Shown here: positions 1 through 12,606 of the stretch, piece after piece
How positions within the stretch are numbered: the first letter of the stretch is position 1
How the letters are laid out: each line of letters begins with the position of its first letter
NCBI RefSeq assembly: GCF_021155775.2
Contig: NC_060234.1
Location: 22,624,026-22,688,025, forward strand
Origin: Neodiprion pinetum
Taxonomy: Eukaryota > Arthropoda > Insecta > Hymenoptera > Diprionidae
Direction of reading: 5' to 3'
DNA length: 64,000 bases
The notes under the pieces: model-generated
The model's database searches: none
What the model saw: the letters and a program-made list of their open reading frames with translations, nothing else
Told to the model about the DNA's origin: nothing
Position numbers and translations under genes: made by a program

Positions 1-3000
1 AAAAGAAAGAAGTAGGATATAACAAAAAAATCTCTGATGCAGCATGGTCGGTGGAAATTCTTAAACGTAGACAATAGCTGAGCGCGTTGCTAATCTGAAA
101 GGAGCCGAGAGGCTTAGGCTGGCGAAGCCTCTGGCCCATCGTACGATTATCGTATATAGCATAGCGTTCGGTTCGATGGATGAAGATTTTTTTGACCCGC
201 TTCCTCTCGCTTCCCGCAGTTCGTTGCCGCAAGGTGCCCATAATAAGAGTTGGTATAATAATGAAGAACAACAACGACGTCGACGGTGGTGGCTGCTAAA
301 AAGTAAATAATTATCGTCGACATCCGGCGCGGGTGCAGCAGGCATTATCAATTTAGTTCGCATTATTTCTCACTCCTATTTTTATACCTTGTACAATATA
401 CCTATATACACATGCTCTTCGGGTCATTTTGACATCCTGTCGGCGAGTCTCCCTATATACCTGCGGGCCAGAAACGGCCTCACAGATGGCTCGACGAACG
501 AATGGCTCGCTCTATTATCTTCTAGTTAGTCCCTTAAACTCATTTGTCACCGCGTCGCGAGGCCCGATCGCAGGGCTTATTACAATCTTACCTGGCTAAA
601 AAATGGGACCGATGAATGAGAATATCGCGGACCCTGATTCGGGAGCAGGAAGAATTAAGGAGAAAATTATCGCATACCTACCGGATGTAAGACCTTTTTT
701 TACATTCTTATATCGCGACTGTTGTAAAAAAAAAAAAAAAGTAACACAACAACAATAATGAGAATAATGAGAGTGGCAACTGGCACTGAGAGTGGAATAA
801 TTATAAACACTAATTTTGAAAGGCACGTTTCGGCGCTATTTTCACGTCGATGACTTACAGTGTAAAACGGACTTGTGTTTAACGAAATTCGAACAACGAG
901 CGTGAACGGCGCCCACTAGAATCGAATCGGTGAAGCGAAACGCAACGCCGTTGTCTATATCGCGATACGGTGGGTGATTGTTCTTCTTTTTACAATCTCT
1001 CTCGATATCAAGCTGGCATTCGTTATATTCGACGAGGTCACGCCTGGCGCGTGCAGGTGATCCGTGATTACAGAAGATTTTTTTGTTTTTAATATTCATT
1101 AATTTCAAATAAGAATGTGAAAAAAGATGAAAAGAAAAAAAAAAAAAAATTATTGGAAGCAATTAATAACTCGTCGAAAGGCTATGGAAGGATTGCGAGA
1201 GGTGAAGAAGAAGAAAAAAAAATAAGAAATATAAATTAGACAAAAAGACAATGGAGCTGCGTGGTGCAGACATACGTGTATGTAGATGTGTACACATTTT
1301 TTATGTATATACACCCTGAGCCTACTTCGGGACTAATTATTTTGATTTACGCGGTGTTTATCTTGAAACTTGTATTTCGAACGTTTAGTACACACTCCCC
1401 GTGATCTATGCCTCTTATTAACTCAACTGAGTCTTGTTAGTCCCTCGGACTCTCATCCCTTCCCGAGGGCCCGGGGGCCTCTTCCCGTCCTCCCTCTTCC
1501 TCGCCTCTTCGCCGCGCTCTCGCTCCGGACTAAGGCAGCACGACCTGACCCTTCATAAACTAGAGCCCAACTGTGCTATATTTTAAATGCATATAGACGT
1601 AGGCGTGTTTGCAGTTAAAATAAATACAATAAACAGCGCATGGTCGAGCGAGCGGAGCGAAGAATCAGCAGCAACAGCAGCAGCAGCGGCAGCGAAGAGG
1701 AAGGTAAGAAGAGAACCGCGAACCCCGCGCAAACGGCGCGAGTTAAAAAATAAAGGAACCGAAGCATCTCCAGCTCGTAACTTTTCATTGCCCTCGACCC
1801 CGCGTATGGAGCTGCGAACGAGGGGCGCCTGCGTCCCCTCGAGTCCTGAGCCTTAAGCTCGGAGGCTCCTTTCTTCTTCGTCATCTCCTTCTCCTTCTCC
1901 TTCTTCTTTTTCTTCTTCTTCCTCGGGGAGCCTCGGTGCCCCACCGAAGGGGGTCGACCCCAAGCTGTCTGCGGTGCCTCGAAGAATCCCGAAGAAGGAC
2001 GCTCGCCGCCGCCTGGAGCAACAGGAAAGCGAAAGATCGGAAAAAGCGAGCAAAGCGACGAGATTCTTTCGGCCAGTGGGTTTTTTCACCCGATCAGGGA
2101 TTCCGCTCTAGTTAGCGACGGTGCGAGTCTTCGTCGTCCAGTTTTTGCCAAACGATGATCCGGACGAATCCGCATCACGACACCAGCGCGATCTGCATGT
2201 GCTGAAAATGTGAGAGCCGTGTAAGGCTGCGGGATTATTCACCTCTGCCTCTAGAAAGCTGAAGATTATTCGACTGGCTTGATTGGTTAACGTACCGAAT
2301 TGTCGAGAAAAATTAACAGCAAGTTGACGCGCTGCTTCCTGATGGATTTCCAGCGATTGAGATGGTACCGGAAAATGGACCACGAGTCGAAGTTAAGTCA
2401 ACATTGGGTTCACGAACGACCTCTACAATGTCAAACTAGCAAACCAGAAAGCAACTGTAATTCATGCAGTGGTCATGTTGGTTTAGTAACTCACGATAAG
2501 TCGACTGAATGTTCCCGTATGTAATAAGTTGACGATCAGTCGATAGTAACGTGCTACCTGGTGATCCACACGTCAGCATTTTTTAAATAGCTACAGGAAG
2601 AAGCTGCATGCATTCCTTCGACCAGCGACCTAGTCGTCTAGCCGTGACTAGGGTCCCAGAAACTAGGTCAAAGTCTCGGGTGGCGGCCGGGGTGGCGTTG
2701 AGCTAAACTCAGTCTGGGGGGCCGCATAGAGCTGGACGATTTTCCCCCGGCATTTGCAGGACGAAAGGTGTGACTCCCGGTTGCGAGCGCCTTGGTTCTC
2801 GGTCGGCGGAGACCGTGAATTTCTTAACGCACACTACAAGACGCGCAAGTCGGCTACCCACACGTGGACAAGGAGTCGAGGTGCTGGCCTCGGCGGACGA
2901 GCAGCGGGACAGACGGACTGGACGGACAGACACTATTAAAGCCGTTCCTCGGCCGGGTTAACGCGTCGAGAAGTCGGCTCTCGAGAGGCGAGGGCTGTAA

Positions 3001-4585
3001 ATTATATTCTTCCACCGCGTGGAGTCGAACCCTGGACTCGCAACGGCCGGGGTGCGGGGCGCGGGAGGAGCGTAACCTCAACTCGTAAAAATATACTTCC
3101 AGGGACCCTCTTGGTCCCAGCTACGGCTCGGCCCGATCACTCGCAATAAGTCGGGAGGAGTTATTGGCCCCCGGAATGATCCTGAACTACCTCCAGGGGG
3201 CTTCTCTCCCTCGCTAAGTCAAATTCGAACCTCTCAGGCATCGGCTGTTTGCAAACCAAGAAAACAGACGTACGTGGAGCAAAAGCGCGGGCAAATCCTC
3301 AAAGTTCTCAGATCATCGTACGTCTAATCGAACAGCTGTAACGGGCTAGATATGAATGCCCGATATCGTTCAGTATTAAAAAGTGATGAACGCGATATCT
3401 TAGATAACTAAGAATGATGGTTTGCTTGACTCCAAATAAAAATTTCTGACTTCACTATTGCTAGAGTATTATGTTTTGGCTGTTATAGTAAACGTGAAAT
3501 TCTCTCCTACGAAGAAGGATTGAACGTCCATTTGACCTGACAATAAGACGTCGTAAAAATTACTTTTGGACAGTTCGGATGAGGTCAAGAGGAGCGAACA
3601 ACGGGATTGTTCGGTGATAACCGACAGAGAATAAGACCAGCTTCAACCTCTTTCTTAACAACTTCTCTTACACACCTATAACAGAGTACTATTACTCTTT
3701 GTCGAGTAGCAACAAGCAGTGTTCAACGTTGGATATCGGGGACCACCGAGGATTGAAGTAGCACTGGCTTGACACGGAGAATTTTTTACAGAGTAGAATA
3801 ATTAACCGAATTTCACAGATCTGGCGTAACCGAATCCGTGACAGAATGGAACCTGGCCTGAATCTCGTCGGAATAGTGATCTCCGATTTAAATAGATGAT
3901 GAAGTAAGCCAAGCAGTGGCTTTGATCACCCATGTGAAACTACGAAAAGGAGTTCATCGTCTTCGTGACCTCTGGAAGTAAATGGTCGACACTAATTGCT
4001 TAGTCCAGTGCAATCTTTTTTCACCTATTCGGAACAACTCAAGTTGGATACATCGAGTGTGATTTGGAATATAGTGGGTTCTCAGCCTCGCCTTGAAAGT
4101 GCTAAAAATAGTTGAGATTCCGCTATTCCGTACTACTAATAAGTGACGGCATTGCCAATTTAGTGTTCACCCACAGATTATACTCGTACATAACATGTAT
4201 GCGCAAGGCAAATATGAATGAAGCGAGCTGCTAGAAAAAATCCAAAGTGAGTAATGGACTTGATACGACTGTGTTCGTCAAATGATCAATTTCGCCTCAG
4301 TGACCATTCAGCTTATGATGCGAAAGTACCATCTCAACATTCAAGGACGAATTTATTATCAGACTTATAAGTACAGCGTCAAAATGAAAGGCCAAATCGA
4401 TCGAATCAGCTGTTTGTCATTGACGCCAATGAGTCGCCAGAGCATGGGCTGAATGCAAATTCTGATACACAAGATGAACGTGAAGGAACTACGTTGACAC
4501 GATACAAGCGCTGTCGTCGAAGGTGAAAATCCTGAGATCTTCCTTTGGCTTCCAAAACCCGGAATCCAAACCGGACCCAACGAGA
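1..4585. other. Non-coding stretch, no gene seen
   Basis: Mixed composition with A-runs near 730 and 1140, a CAG/CAA-type run at about 1667-1695 and a TTC/TCC-rich tract at 1871-1922. From 2.6 to 3.3 kb the sequence is GC-richer; from 3.3 to 4.58 kb it is AT-richer and featureless. Open frames present are short, mutually overlapping and without motifs. Confidence 0.6.
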
Positions 4586-5160
4586 TTAGCCCCAGTTGAG
4601 AATGTGCGCGACTATCAAGTACAAGTATCGTGACACCGGCGGCTGGATGATCCGGGTGCTCCGACTCGAATTAAGACCACGGGGATGAGCGGGTAATAAA
4701 GACGTTACCCCGTAGGAGCGGGATAAATTTAGTGGTCTCGGCGCGTTCTGTAGCCGAGAATCGGTATCGGTCGCACTGGTTAAATACGGCCGGGCCCCGG
4801 CCGAAGCCGGTGGGATGGGCGGCTGGTAGGTGTTGGACACACAGCAGGGCGTGGGTATACGGGGTGTCCGCGATGTTCGAGCGGCGGAAACGACCCGGGC
4901 TCAGATTCGGAGGCGTCTGATCGGGCACCCACACGCCGCGTACCCCGGCTCCACACCGTCCCATAACAATAAATAACAGCTTCCACGTGTTACCCAGCGA
5001 GATATTCTTCGGCTTTACTGACCGCGCCCTCTTCTCCTTAATCGAGGCTATGCGCCAAGTTAAGACGTAGACGGATTGTGCGATGAGAGGATTCTTGCGG
5101 CGATTTTGAGCAGGTGAAAGTAGAGCACTTACACTTATAGCGATTCGGCCAAGTTGCATT
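4586..5160. other. GC/CpG-rich island, no recognised exon
   Basis: A compact CpG-rich block, densest at about 4,690-4,965, lies between AT-rich flanks. Open frames exist on both strands (up to 162 codons on the minus strand), but they overlap one another and show no domain, which is expected in GC-rich DNA. It might be a regulatory island or contain an unrecognised exon. Confidence 0.4.
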
Positions 5161-7083
5161 TTTCGAAAGGATACAGTGTGAGAGATGGTACTGTTGAAAT
5201 TAATGAAAATTCACTGGTGCGATCTGCTATAGAAGCATTTGTGTGATCAATTAGGTCAATTCAACAGCGGATGGTATCGGATTAATAACAAATCATACTT
5301 TGTAGAAGTTCTTACCGTAATTTTTCTCACAGTGTAGCTTATGGGATTAGAATTTCGAACAACTGAAAAGTGCTTCGAGGCATTACAAGGTTCGATTTGT
5401 ACACGGTCAAAATATCGAAAATCGCGACATCGCTGTTGAACATTTATTCTTTTGTTATTGATAATTCTGTACGTTGACTATTCTACTTTTACTTTATTGT
5501 CCTTCTAATCGTAGTGCTAATTTTTTATATTTTCATTCTTCTGATGCTATACTTCCGTACTTCATCCTAATTTGACTTTATGTCAAATATCTAATATATG
5601 AAACGAAGTAATATCTCCAATTTTCTGACTGTCCAAAATTTCAATTACTTTTTAATTGTGCATTTTTTAGCATTTCGATTCGCACCGTTCGAACTATTCT
5701 AATATTTAGTTAATATAAAAAACAACTTCTGAATTCTTATGTCCTAATTACCGGAACATGGATTCTATGGACCGTTACTGTACGTGCTAATTCTGCTACT
5801 TCTGCTACTTCGGAATTTTTCATCACTCTCTAATTCGGATCATTGATCCTCGTATTCAGCTATCTCTCTAGATCTTGTCTCCCATCCTCTGTAATCGGTT
5901 CCTACGTAAACGGGTTCTCTATGGTCAGCGATCACACCCTCCGGGTGGCTTACGCCAAAAGAGAAGAACCAAGGAGGACTCGATCACCCCAAGCACCGTC
6001 ATTAACAGATTCGCGGGCACGCTGAGGATTTAGAAACCATCCGGCACTCCGGAATCAGTTTTTCCTCAGGAGAGTGGTGGGCGTTCGGGATCACCCGTGG
6101 TTTAGCCTGACAAATTGAGGATCCAGGAACACGCGTCATCCGTGTTTTGCGAGCGGAATTTGCATCTCGCCAACTTGAGGTCGAATCGTTGCAGCCGCTT
6201 TGAAAATGTCGGAGTGAGCTAATCGTGCAGTAAATTCTGCCAAATTATTAATATATGATGCAATTGTATTTTCCTCTTCGTTTTTTCACTCCAACCTCAC
6301 ATCACTCTATACTTGACCCTAAAAATATCAGTAACAACCGTTTTGCACAGCGTCGCCCACTTCTCAAAGTCTCATTATCGGTATTCTTTCGAGTGCTCAA
6401 ACCGAGGTCCGACTTACCCCACTTCGTGAAACTAGCATTTTCAGAGGTCGATGAACCCCTGAAACCAGTCTTCCCGCCGAGTTTAGCAAACTCACATGCA
6501 GCACGTCTATCGCTTCAATACATTGCATATCGACAAGGCATTCGTTCGAGTGATGGGTAAGTGCGACGCACTTCTGCACCGCGTATCGCGATCCTTTCGC
6601 CCCTGCCGGCCTCGATCGGTAGGCTTCTTTGTGCAACGGAACTACAACGCGCATACCTATGTGAAAGTGCCGGAATACGTTTAACGAAACATGCAACTCT
6701 CCGAGGCTTCCATAGTGCGCCACTGTTCGGGCGCATCCTACATCTATCGTCTATCCGATTGCCACGGAGACGAACCGCCTTCAGGTGTTGATGACTTTGG
6801 GTAATATCATATGAATGGGATGAGAATGAGAGAGGATTGAGAGTCTTGCAAGTACGGTATCGGCCAGTTTGGCGTGGTGTATAACTCGTCACGAATAATT
6901 AATAAACAAGAAGCTACGGAATAAATTAACGGTTCGTTAAACGGCAGGGTAAATATCCCCGTATCGTTCGGAAGAGGTTCTAATTGAGACGCGCCCTAGA
7001 AGAAGAAGAGGAAGGAGAAGAAGAAGAAGAAGAGAACAGTCCTCGCCGCCTTCCCGCTAACGCTCGGTGTCAACAATCAGCGC
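5161..7083. other. Non-coding stretch
   Basis: AT-rich to about 5.9 kb, then mixed. It holds a perfect ATTTGCAT octamer at 6158-6165 and a GAA/GAG-rich microsatellite at 6999-7036. No gene is recognisable. Confidence 0.5.
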
Positions 7084-7340
7084 TCTTAATTATGCACGCC
7101 TCTAATTACAGGGGAGCCGTACGGGGGTTGGGGTGGGGTGGGGGACGCTTTCGGGACCACTTAACGTTTCTTACACACCCGTTCACCCGTTCGTTCCTTC
7201 CTTCCTTGCCTCGATCCTCGTCTCGCAACCAGCGCCGTTCGCACCGCGAGGCCAGCTCGCAAGTTTGTCCTTAATTTATTTAACTAATCACGACTGGCGT
7301 TAATCGCTTAATTACACAACGCTATACGGCTAATGGCTCC
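7084..7340. promoter_or_regulatory. Candidate homeodomain-site-rich regulatory block
   Basis: TAATTA occurs at 7087-7092, 7103-7108 and 7309-7314, with further TTAAT/TTAATT words at about 7271-7305, set in an otherwise GC-moderate sequence. TAATTA is the core site of Antp-class and many other homeodomains. Clustering of this kind is typical of insect developmental enhancers, but activity is inference. Confidence 0.3.
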
Positions 7341-10300
7341 GCCACGTACCACGCACCACGCATCTTCCTTCTTACCCAGGCACCCGCGTATCCGTTTACG
7401 GCGTCGAGACGATAATTGTCGTTCGGTAAGTGTGAATCCGATCTTAGTAATTGCTCCTTGCGCTCAAGTTTAATTTTTTATTTTATTTTTATTTTTTTCT
7501 TCCCCGTCCTTCTCTTTCACTTCTTCGAACCTGTGTAACCATGCTCTTGCCTTACACCTCTAACCCGCGAGAAAGTTACGGCATGGTGAAATAGTCTCCC
7601 GCGAGTTAACGTCTCTTCCATCGTTCTCGGTAAGCCCAAGAGAACCTAGCTCATCAATTCGACCGGTAGGATTTCAAAATTCTACAACCATTCGGAAACT
7701 TGACCGGTCTCGGATGCAGATCACTCTCCTCTCCTCGTACATTACGCATGTGGCGTACATGCGCGCAGTTTCTTGCCGGTGATTTGGGGGTCACGTATAG
7801 GCCGGAATTTTCCTCATTAGATACACTTGCACGCGCGACCCGCCGCTCGTCCCATGTGGCCAATCCGACCGCGTGTCGAGAAGGTCCGGGTACTCGAGGA
7901 TTCCGCGATGGCAGGTCGTCCGAGTTCGCGTTCGCGTGCTGGGGTCGGAGACAATCAAGTAATGCCTGCTCGGTATGCCTCTCGTCCTCGGTGTCCCGTG
8001 CGCCCGGCGCCTCCTGGGTCCACTAGGCGTCCCGACGCCGCGGTACCCGCTTTTTTATTTCACCCGAGGCCTGAATTCTTCATTGGCACAGAAGCTGCAC
8101 AGCGGATGCGGCGGGTGCCGCGTCAATACCTGCTCGAGCTTTATCATCGGCGGTGAGACGTTTTTACCTTCTCGATACCACCGTGCGTGCGCTGGCTCAA
8201 GGGGTGTATTAGCAGGCTCTGGGCGAGAGGGGTGGGGGGGGGTTAATGGTTACGGCTAAAAATAGGGGGTATCACCGCGAGGTATTGATTGCTAATCGGA
8301 ACGCCCAGCCCCCGGGCAAATTATCATTACTAATGCGAAGGCAGGAAATTCTGAGTCATATCGGTCGGGCGCGGCATGCCGAACGATTTCCCCCGAGTTT
8401 TTCTCTACCTGATTAGGTACGTCCTCGTTATCGAGTATGCCGTATAAACGACTACGCTTGAAGGGAATCGAGAGTTTTTGCGAAAATTAACGGGGCGCCG
8501 ATCTGCGTACGGCGACTAATCGGCAGTCGCGTGTATAACGGGGCTGCAAGGGTGGACAGCGGAATCCGCTCTTGTTCGCTGTCGCGTGTAATACCCCTTT
8601 CAACAAACCCTTTCAGCATTCTCGGCTATATTTAGATGCCTGGTATACAGCGGTATGAAAAAGCGTTACAAAGCAAACGTAAAACGGGAGAGAAGACTCG
8701 GCCACACTTTACGAGTCTTCCACGGTCGTAGAATGTATGCAGCTATGTGTTTGCGAGCGAGAAAGAGAGTGGCAGAGGGGAGGGGAGGGGAGAGAGAGAA
8801 GGAGGACCTTGTAAGCAGGAGTTAGCGACGAGCTCCGTTCCCTGAATACTGAACCGAGCCGAGGAGAGAGAGAATCTCCGGAGACGGACGTCTGCTGGAT
8901 GGATGGACGTAGGCATGGACAGTGGGACCGACGAGTCGTCCACCAAACTGACCGAATAGCATGCCGGCCGCCCACCCCCGAGAACCAACCGGAGGCCACA
9001 TGCACAAGGATAAATAATTTCACACAGCCACCGTTCGTCGCGTCCGCGGAGCGTCCGAGTCCGGTTTACATTTCAAATCAGTCCGCGCTTATACCGCCGC
9101 GGCCTTATACGTATGCATGATCGGCCGCGAGCAGGGAACGCAGTCAAAATAACCGCCGCGAAGATCAGTCGATTCCTCGGAGCCGCCGGGCGATCCAGAT
9201 TTTTTTACGCACACCGGGGGCGGGTAACTAGCTCTCCAAGGGTTGATCGAACGGCGCGCGCGGGACGAGGCTTCGGGGAGCCCTTCTCCTATGACAATTC
9301 GAGGACGGGGGTGAACGGGGGTGAACGGGAGCGGTTCGATTCCGAGCCGATTGTTGACATAAATTAAACGCGCGGGGTCGAATACACTCCGACACTCGGG
9401 TCGACTGGGGGCGGGGAACTCGGGGCTTCGAACCTACGGAAAGAAGGACGTACCCGGGATCCCCGGGTCGAGTCGGGTCGCTGTGTGCCCAGGACACGGG
9501 TGTGCGCTACTATGCGAGAAAAAACGCTCGGGGATTTGAATACGTCGGTGGCGATCGATTCCCTATAAATAAGGATTCCGGTGATAATGGTGTTTCTTTG
9601 CCGGGGAGAGAAGAAGGCGCGGGCCGGAGGGAGACACCCCATCCTTCCTATTCTCCTCCGTCTCCGTCTCCGTCTCGACCCAAGGGGCGGAGAAAGAGGG
9701 TTGGGGGTTGGGAGCGCCTATCTCGGAGAGATAACGAGACGGCGCGAGGTTACGGGTTGGGTCGTAAGGGCGCGGTCGACCCGACTGCAGTCGTACGCCA
9801 AGGTCGCGGGGTTGGAAAAAATTACGAAACTGATCGAGAATCGAGGAGCGTCTACTTTCACTCCGAGTCTCCGTCGGCGGAGATCCTCCGCGATATTGAG
9901 TCCCGCAACCCGCGGCGAACGGGGAAACCGGAGTCTCGGTAACGGCGACCACATGCCGTCCAAGCCGGGCATCGGACGCTGGCGTAATGCGGTAATAATT
10001 GAAGTTTTTGTAAGCCTAGCCGGCGAGCGACGACTCCGGCCACACCGAGGCCCCGGCAATTATCTAGCAAATGTCCTGTCGGGTTCGTGTATTATACACG
10101 TAGATACGTGTACGCGCGTACCGCACCGTTGGGGAAACAATTATTATGTAGGTATCATTTCAAGCCGGTCCTCCGTTTTTTCCTACCCGCGGCGTAACGA
10201 TCGAGAGTTTTGACGGCGCGCAGTCGACACTTTGCTTCGCCTCTCGTTCTATTTCGTCGAAGCGACAGCCCCCGATCCGTCTTATAGCGGCACCGACTGC

Positions 10301-12347
10301 GGAGCAGCCGTTCCTTCCACCTAGGACTGGAATAAGAAGAGAGGCCGACGAGGTGAGCGGAATAAAAAATGAAGAACGGCGCTCCCGCCCCATCTTTGCC
10401 CGGAGTCTGCAGGGGTGGAAAGAAGAACACTCGACTGACTCACACACGGCCCGAGCGCGATGCGAGATATTATTTAAAGGGGGCTGAGAGGGGCGGCTCT
10501 AAAGATACGGCAGGGAGAGAAAATTGACTAAGGCAACTCGCCTCGCCCCGGAGAAAAGGAGCGAGAGCGAGAGAGGGAAAAGAGAGAGAGAGAGAGAGAG
10601 CTAGAGAGAGAGCGAGAAAGCGAAAGCGAGCGCCGCAGTTCGTGTGTAAACTTTTCTGAATTTCCTTAGGCAAATATTGCGTAGTGCGCCTTCGTTGGGG
10701 GCGGCCCGCGGGGCCCTCGGGGCAAAGAAAATGAGATTTTTTCTCCAGCGTGCGGGCGGGGTGCGAGAATGAATTTGAAATTAGCTCATACAGGCCGTCC
10801 GCCCGCAGAGCCCTGGCTCCGGTTACAGGCAGCGTGTCGTTATACTTTCTGGGTGTTCGGGGTTTCCACCCTTGATCGCTCCAAGATCCGCGGCCTAGAT
10901 TCCGCGCCAAGATAGCCAACTTCCCGCCTCTTCTCCCCTGCCTCTATTCTCACTCCATTTCGGTACTCTCTCTCTCTCTCTCTCTCTCTCGGCAAACCCG
11001 GCAGCTCCATACGAGCCGCGGCAATCATCCCTTATATTTGGACCTTGACGAGTTTTCCTTCCTATTTTCCTTTTATTCCAGGCGTATTTTAAAAACTGCC
11101 GTTTGACATGCAAGACTTTCTTTCACTTCCTTCCGTCCGTTTTCCCTCCGACAGATCTCTCTCTTGCTTCTTTCTTTCAACCGTGCTTCGATCCTCCCAC
11201 CATTCTCCCCTGGCCGTTAGATTTATTTCGATTACTTTTTCACCCCCATTTTCATCCCCGTCGCCCCGGACGCCGACCCCAATCAAACTCGTTGTCTCGA
11301 ACTTTTTTTGGGAAAATACCTTATACTATACCCCCCCCAATCTCATTATATTGGCTTTGTTCAATTATCCATGTATTTTCAATGTCGCCTGCGAGTCCCT
11401 TGGCACCCCTTCGATCGATCCTGAAGGGCGCCGAACGAAAGTCGGAAAATGTCACCAACCTAACAGCCTAGATCAGCACCCTACACTTGAAAAAAAAAAT
11501 TATTCCTTTTATGGCGATAGAAATATATTGTTAATTCAAATAAATATGGTTTTACTCAATAGCATTAATTAATGTTCTGATCACTCTTTTGTTGATTCAA
11601 AACGTCACATATTCGATAAAATCAACACAAATCCTTTCTCCGTGTATACGTATAGAACCTAAAACTCGACGGTCTCTCCAATTACATAAGTTTCGGCAAA
11701 AATTCTGGCGGCAACGTCATTCCTTCAACCCCTGCAGAGCCGTGGCGAAGGGTCCGCGATCAATTTAATCGCATCGGTAGGTAAGAGAAGGCTCACATGT
11801 TCAAGATCTGTGAAACTCGATGGAACGGCGCAGCCTTGCGGGGTAGAAAATTATTTTTCGCCTTGATTGGGATCTCCGGGGAATATGCAGTCGGCGGTGG
11901 GGGGAAAAGAGGGGGGGGGGGAGTCTAGATGTACCTACGATGGTTTCTAGACCCAGAGGGAGCAGCCGGCGGTTGTCCGCGTTTACGCGCCCGGTCTTCG
12001 AGCCATGAAATATCAATAGCTTATTACTAATATAATCTTTTCCCCTCAATGCTCGCTGATTGCCGGGTACACATGTGCGGATGGCATGCAGGCGGCCCTT
12101 TCCTCCGCGTAAAATATATATAAGAAGGACAGCGCGATGTTTCCGAACCCCTTCGCCGAGTTGGCGGTCTTCCCTTACTCCTCTTATTTTCCCTTTATTG
12201 TTACCAGCCGCTTCCTTTTCCCTGTACACGGCGACCTTAATTAAGCGTTTAACATTTGAGGCGACTCATCTTCCTCCCGGCGCATACTTGCCGATGATCA
12301 ATCCTCCGAGCTCATGCTTTCTTAATCGGTCGTTCGGCCGTTTATGT
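7341..12347. other. CpG-rich non-coding stretch with purine and pyrimidine repeats
   Basis: From 7.6 to 10.5 kb the sequence is GC- and CpG-rich, which produces many long but spurious frames on both strands (the longest plus-strand one, 9581-10213, is compositionally biased and motif-free). It includes a G-run at 8226-8244, a GGGGA-type repeat at 8774-8806, (GA)n at 10561-10624 and (TC)n at 10966-10990. From 11.3 to 11.7 kb it is AT-rich. No gene is recognised. Confidence 0.5.
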
Positions 12348-12606
12348 ACAGAGCGAATTCCTAACGACTGCACAGTACGTTGTTTGCTAAAATTCGACGC
12401 GCACGCGCTGCAATCCGAGAGCAATTGTTTTCCATCCAAAAATTTAGACAATTGTCAATTGGGCGTGACTGCCACAGAAAACTGCACATATCTTTGAGGT
12501 CAGAGACAGCTGGTCGCCCTGGTGAACAGCCGCTTTTGGATCGTAGCACGCGCGCGTTAAATCTTAACAGACGACGGACCGTGCAGTCGTTAGGAATTCA
12601 CTCTGT
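12348..12606. mobile_element. Palindromic MITE, copy 1
   Basis: About 259 bp with long imperfect terminal inverted repeats. The 19-mer GAATTCCTAACGACTGCAC at 12355-12373 is matched exactly in inverse at 12581-12599, flanked by ACAGAG at 12348 and CTCTGT at 12601-12606. Inverse similarity continues inward for about 85-90 bp on each side, with gaps. There is no coding capacity; short frames through it are shadows of the palindrome. It shares the core GTCCGTCGTC, the GCGC-type centre, AATCCGAGAGCA-like sequence and CAGGG-GACCA with the element at 58.9 kb. This identifies a non-autonomous DNA transposon family, superfamily unknown. Target duplication and exact ends are unclear. Confidence 0.7.

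Noticed and set aside
3000..3090. Minus-strand GGGTTCGACTCCA resembling a tRNA T-arm
   Set aside because: The flanking bases do not form a 5-bp T stem, and no matching acceptor, D or anticodon arms can be built upstream.
4671..5159. 162-codon minus-strand open frame
   Set aside because: Confined to a CpG-rich island with competing frames and no domain.
9581..10213. 210-codon plus-strand open frame
   Set aside because: It lies in CpG-rich DNA where stops are rare on all frames, is overlapped by several other long frames, and has Arg/Gly-rich composition and no domain.
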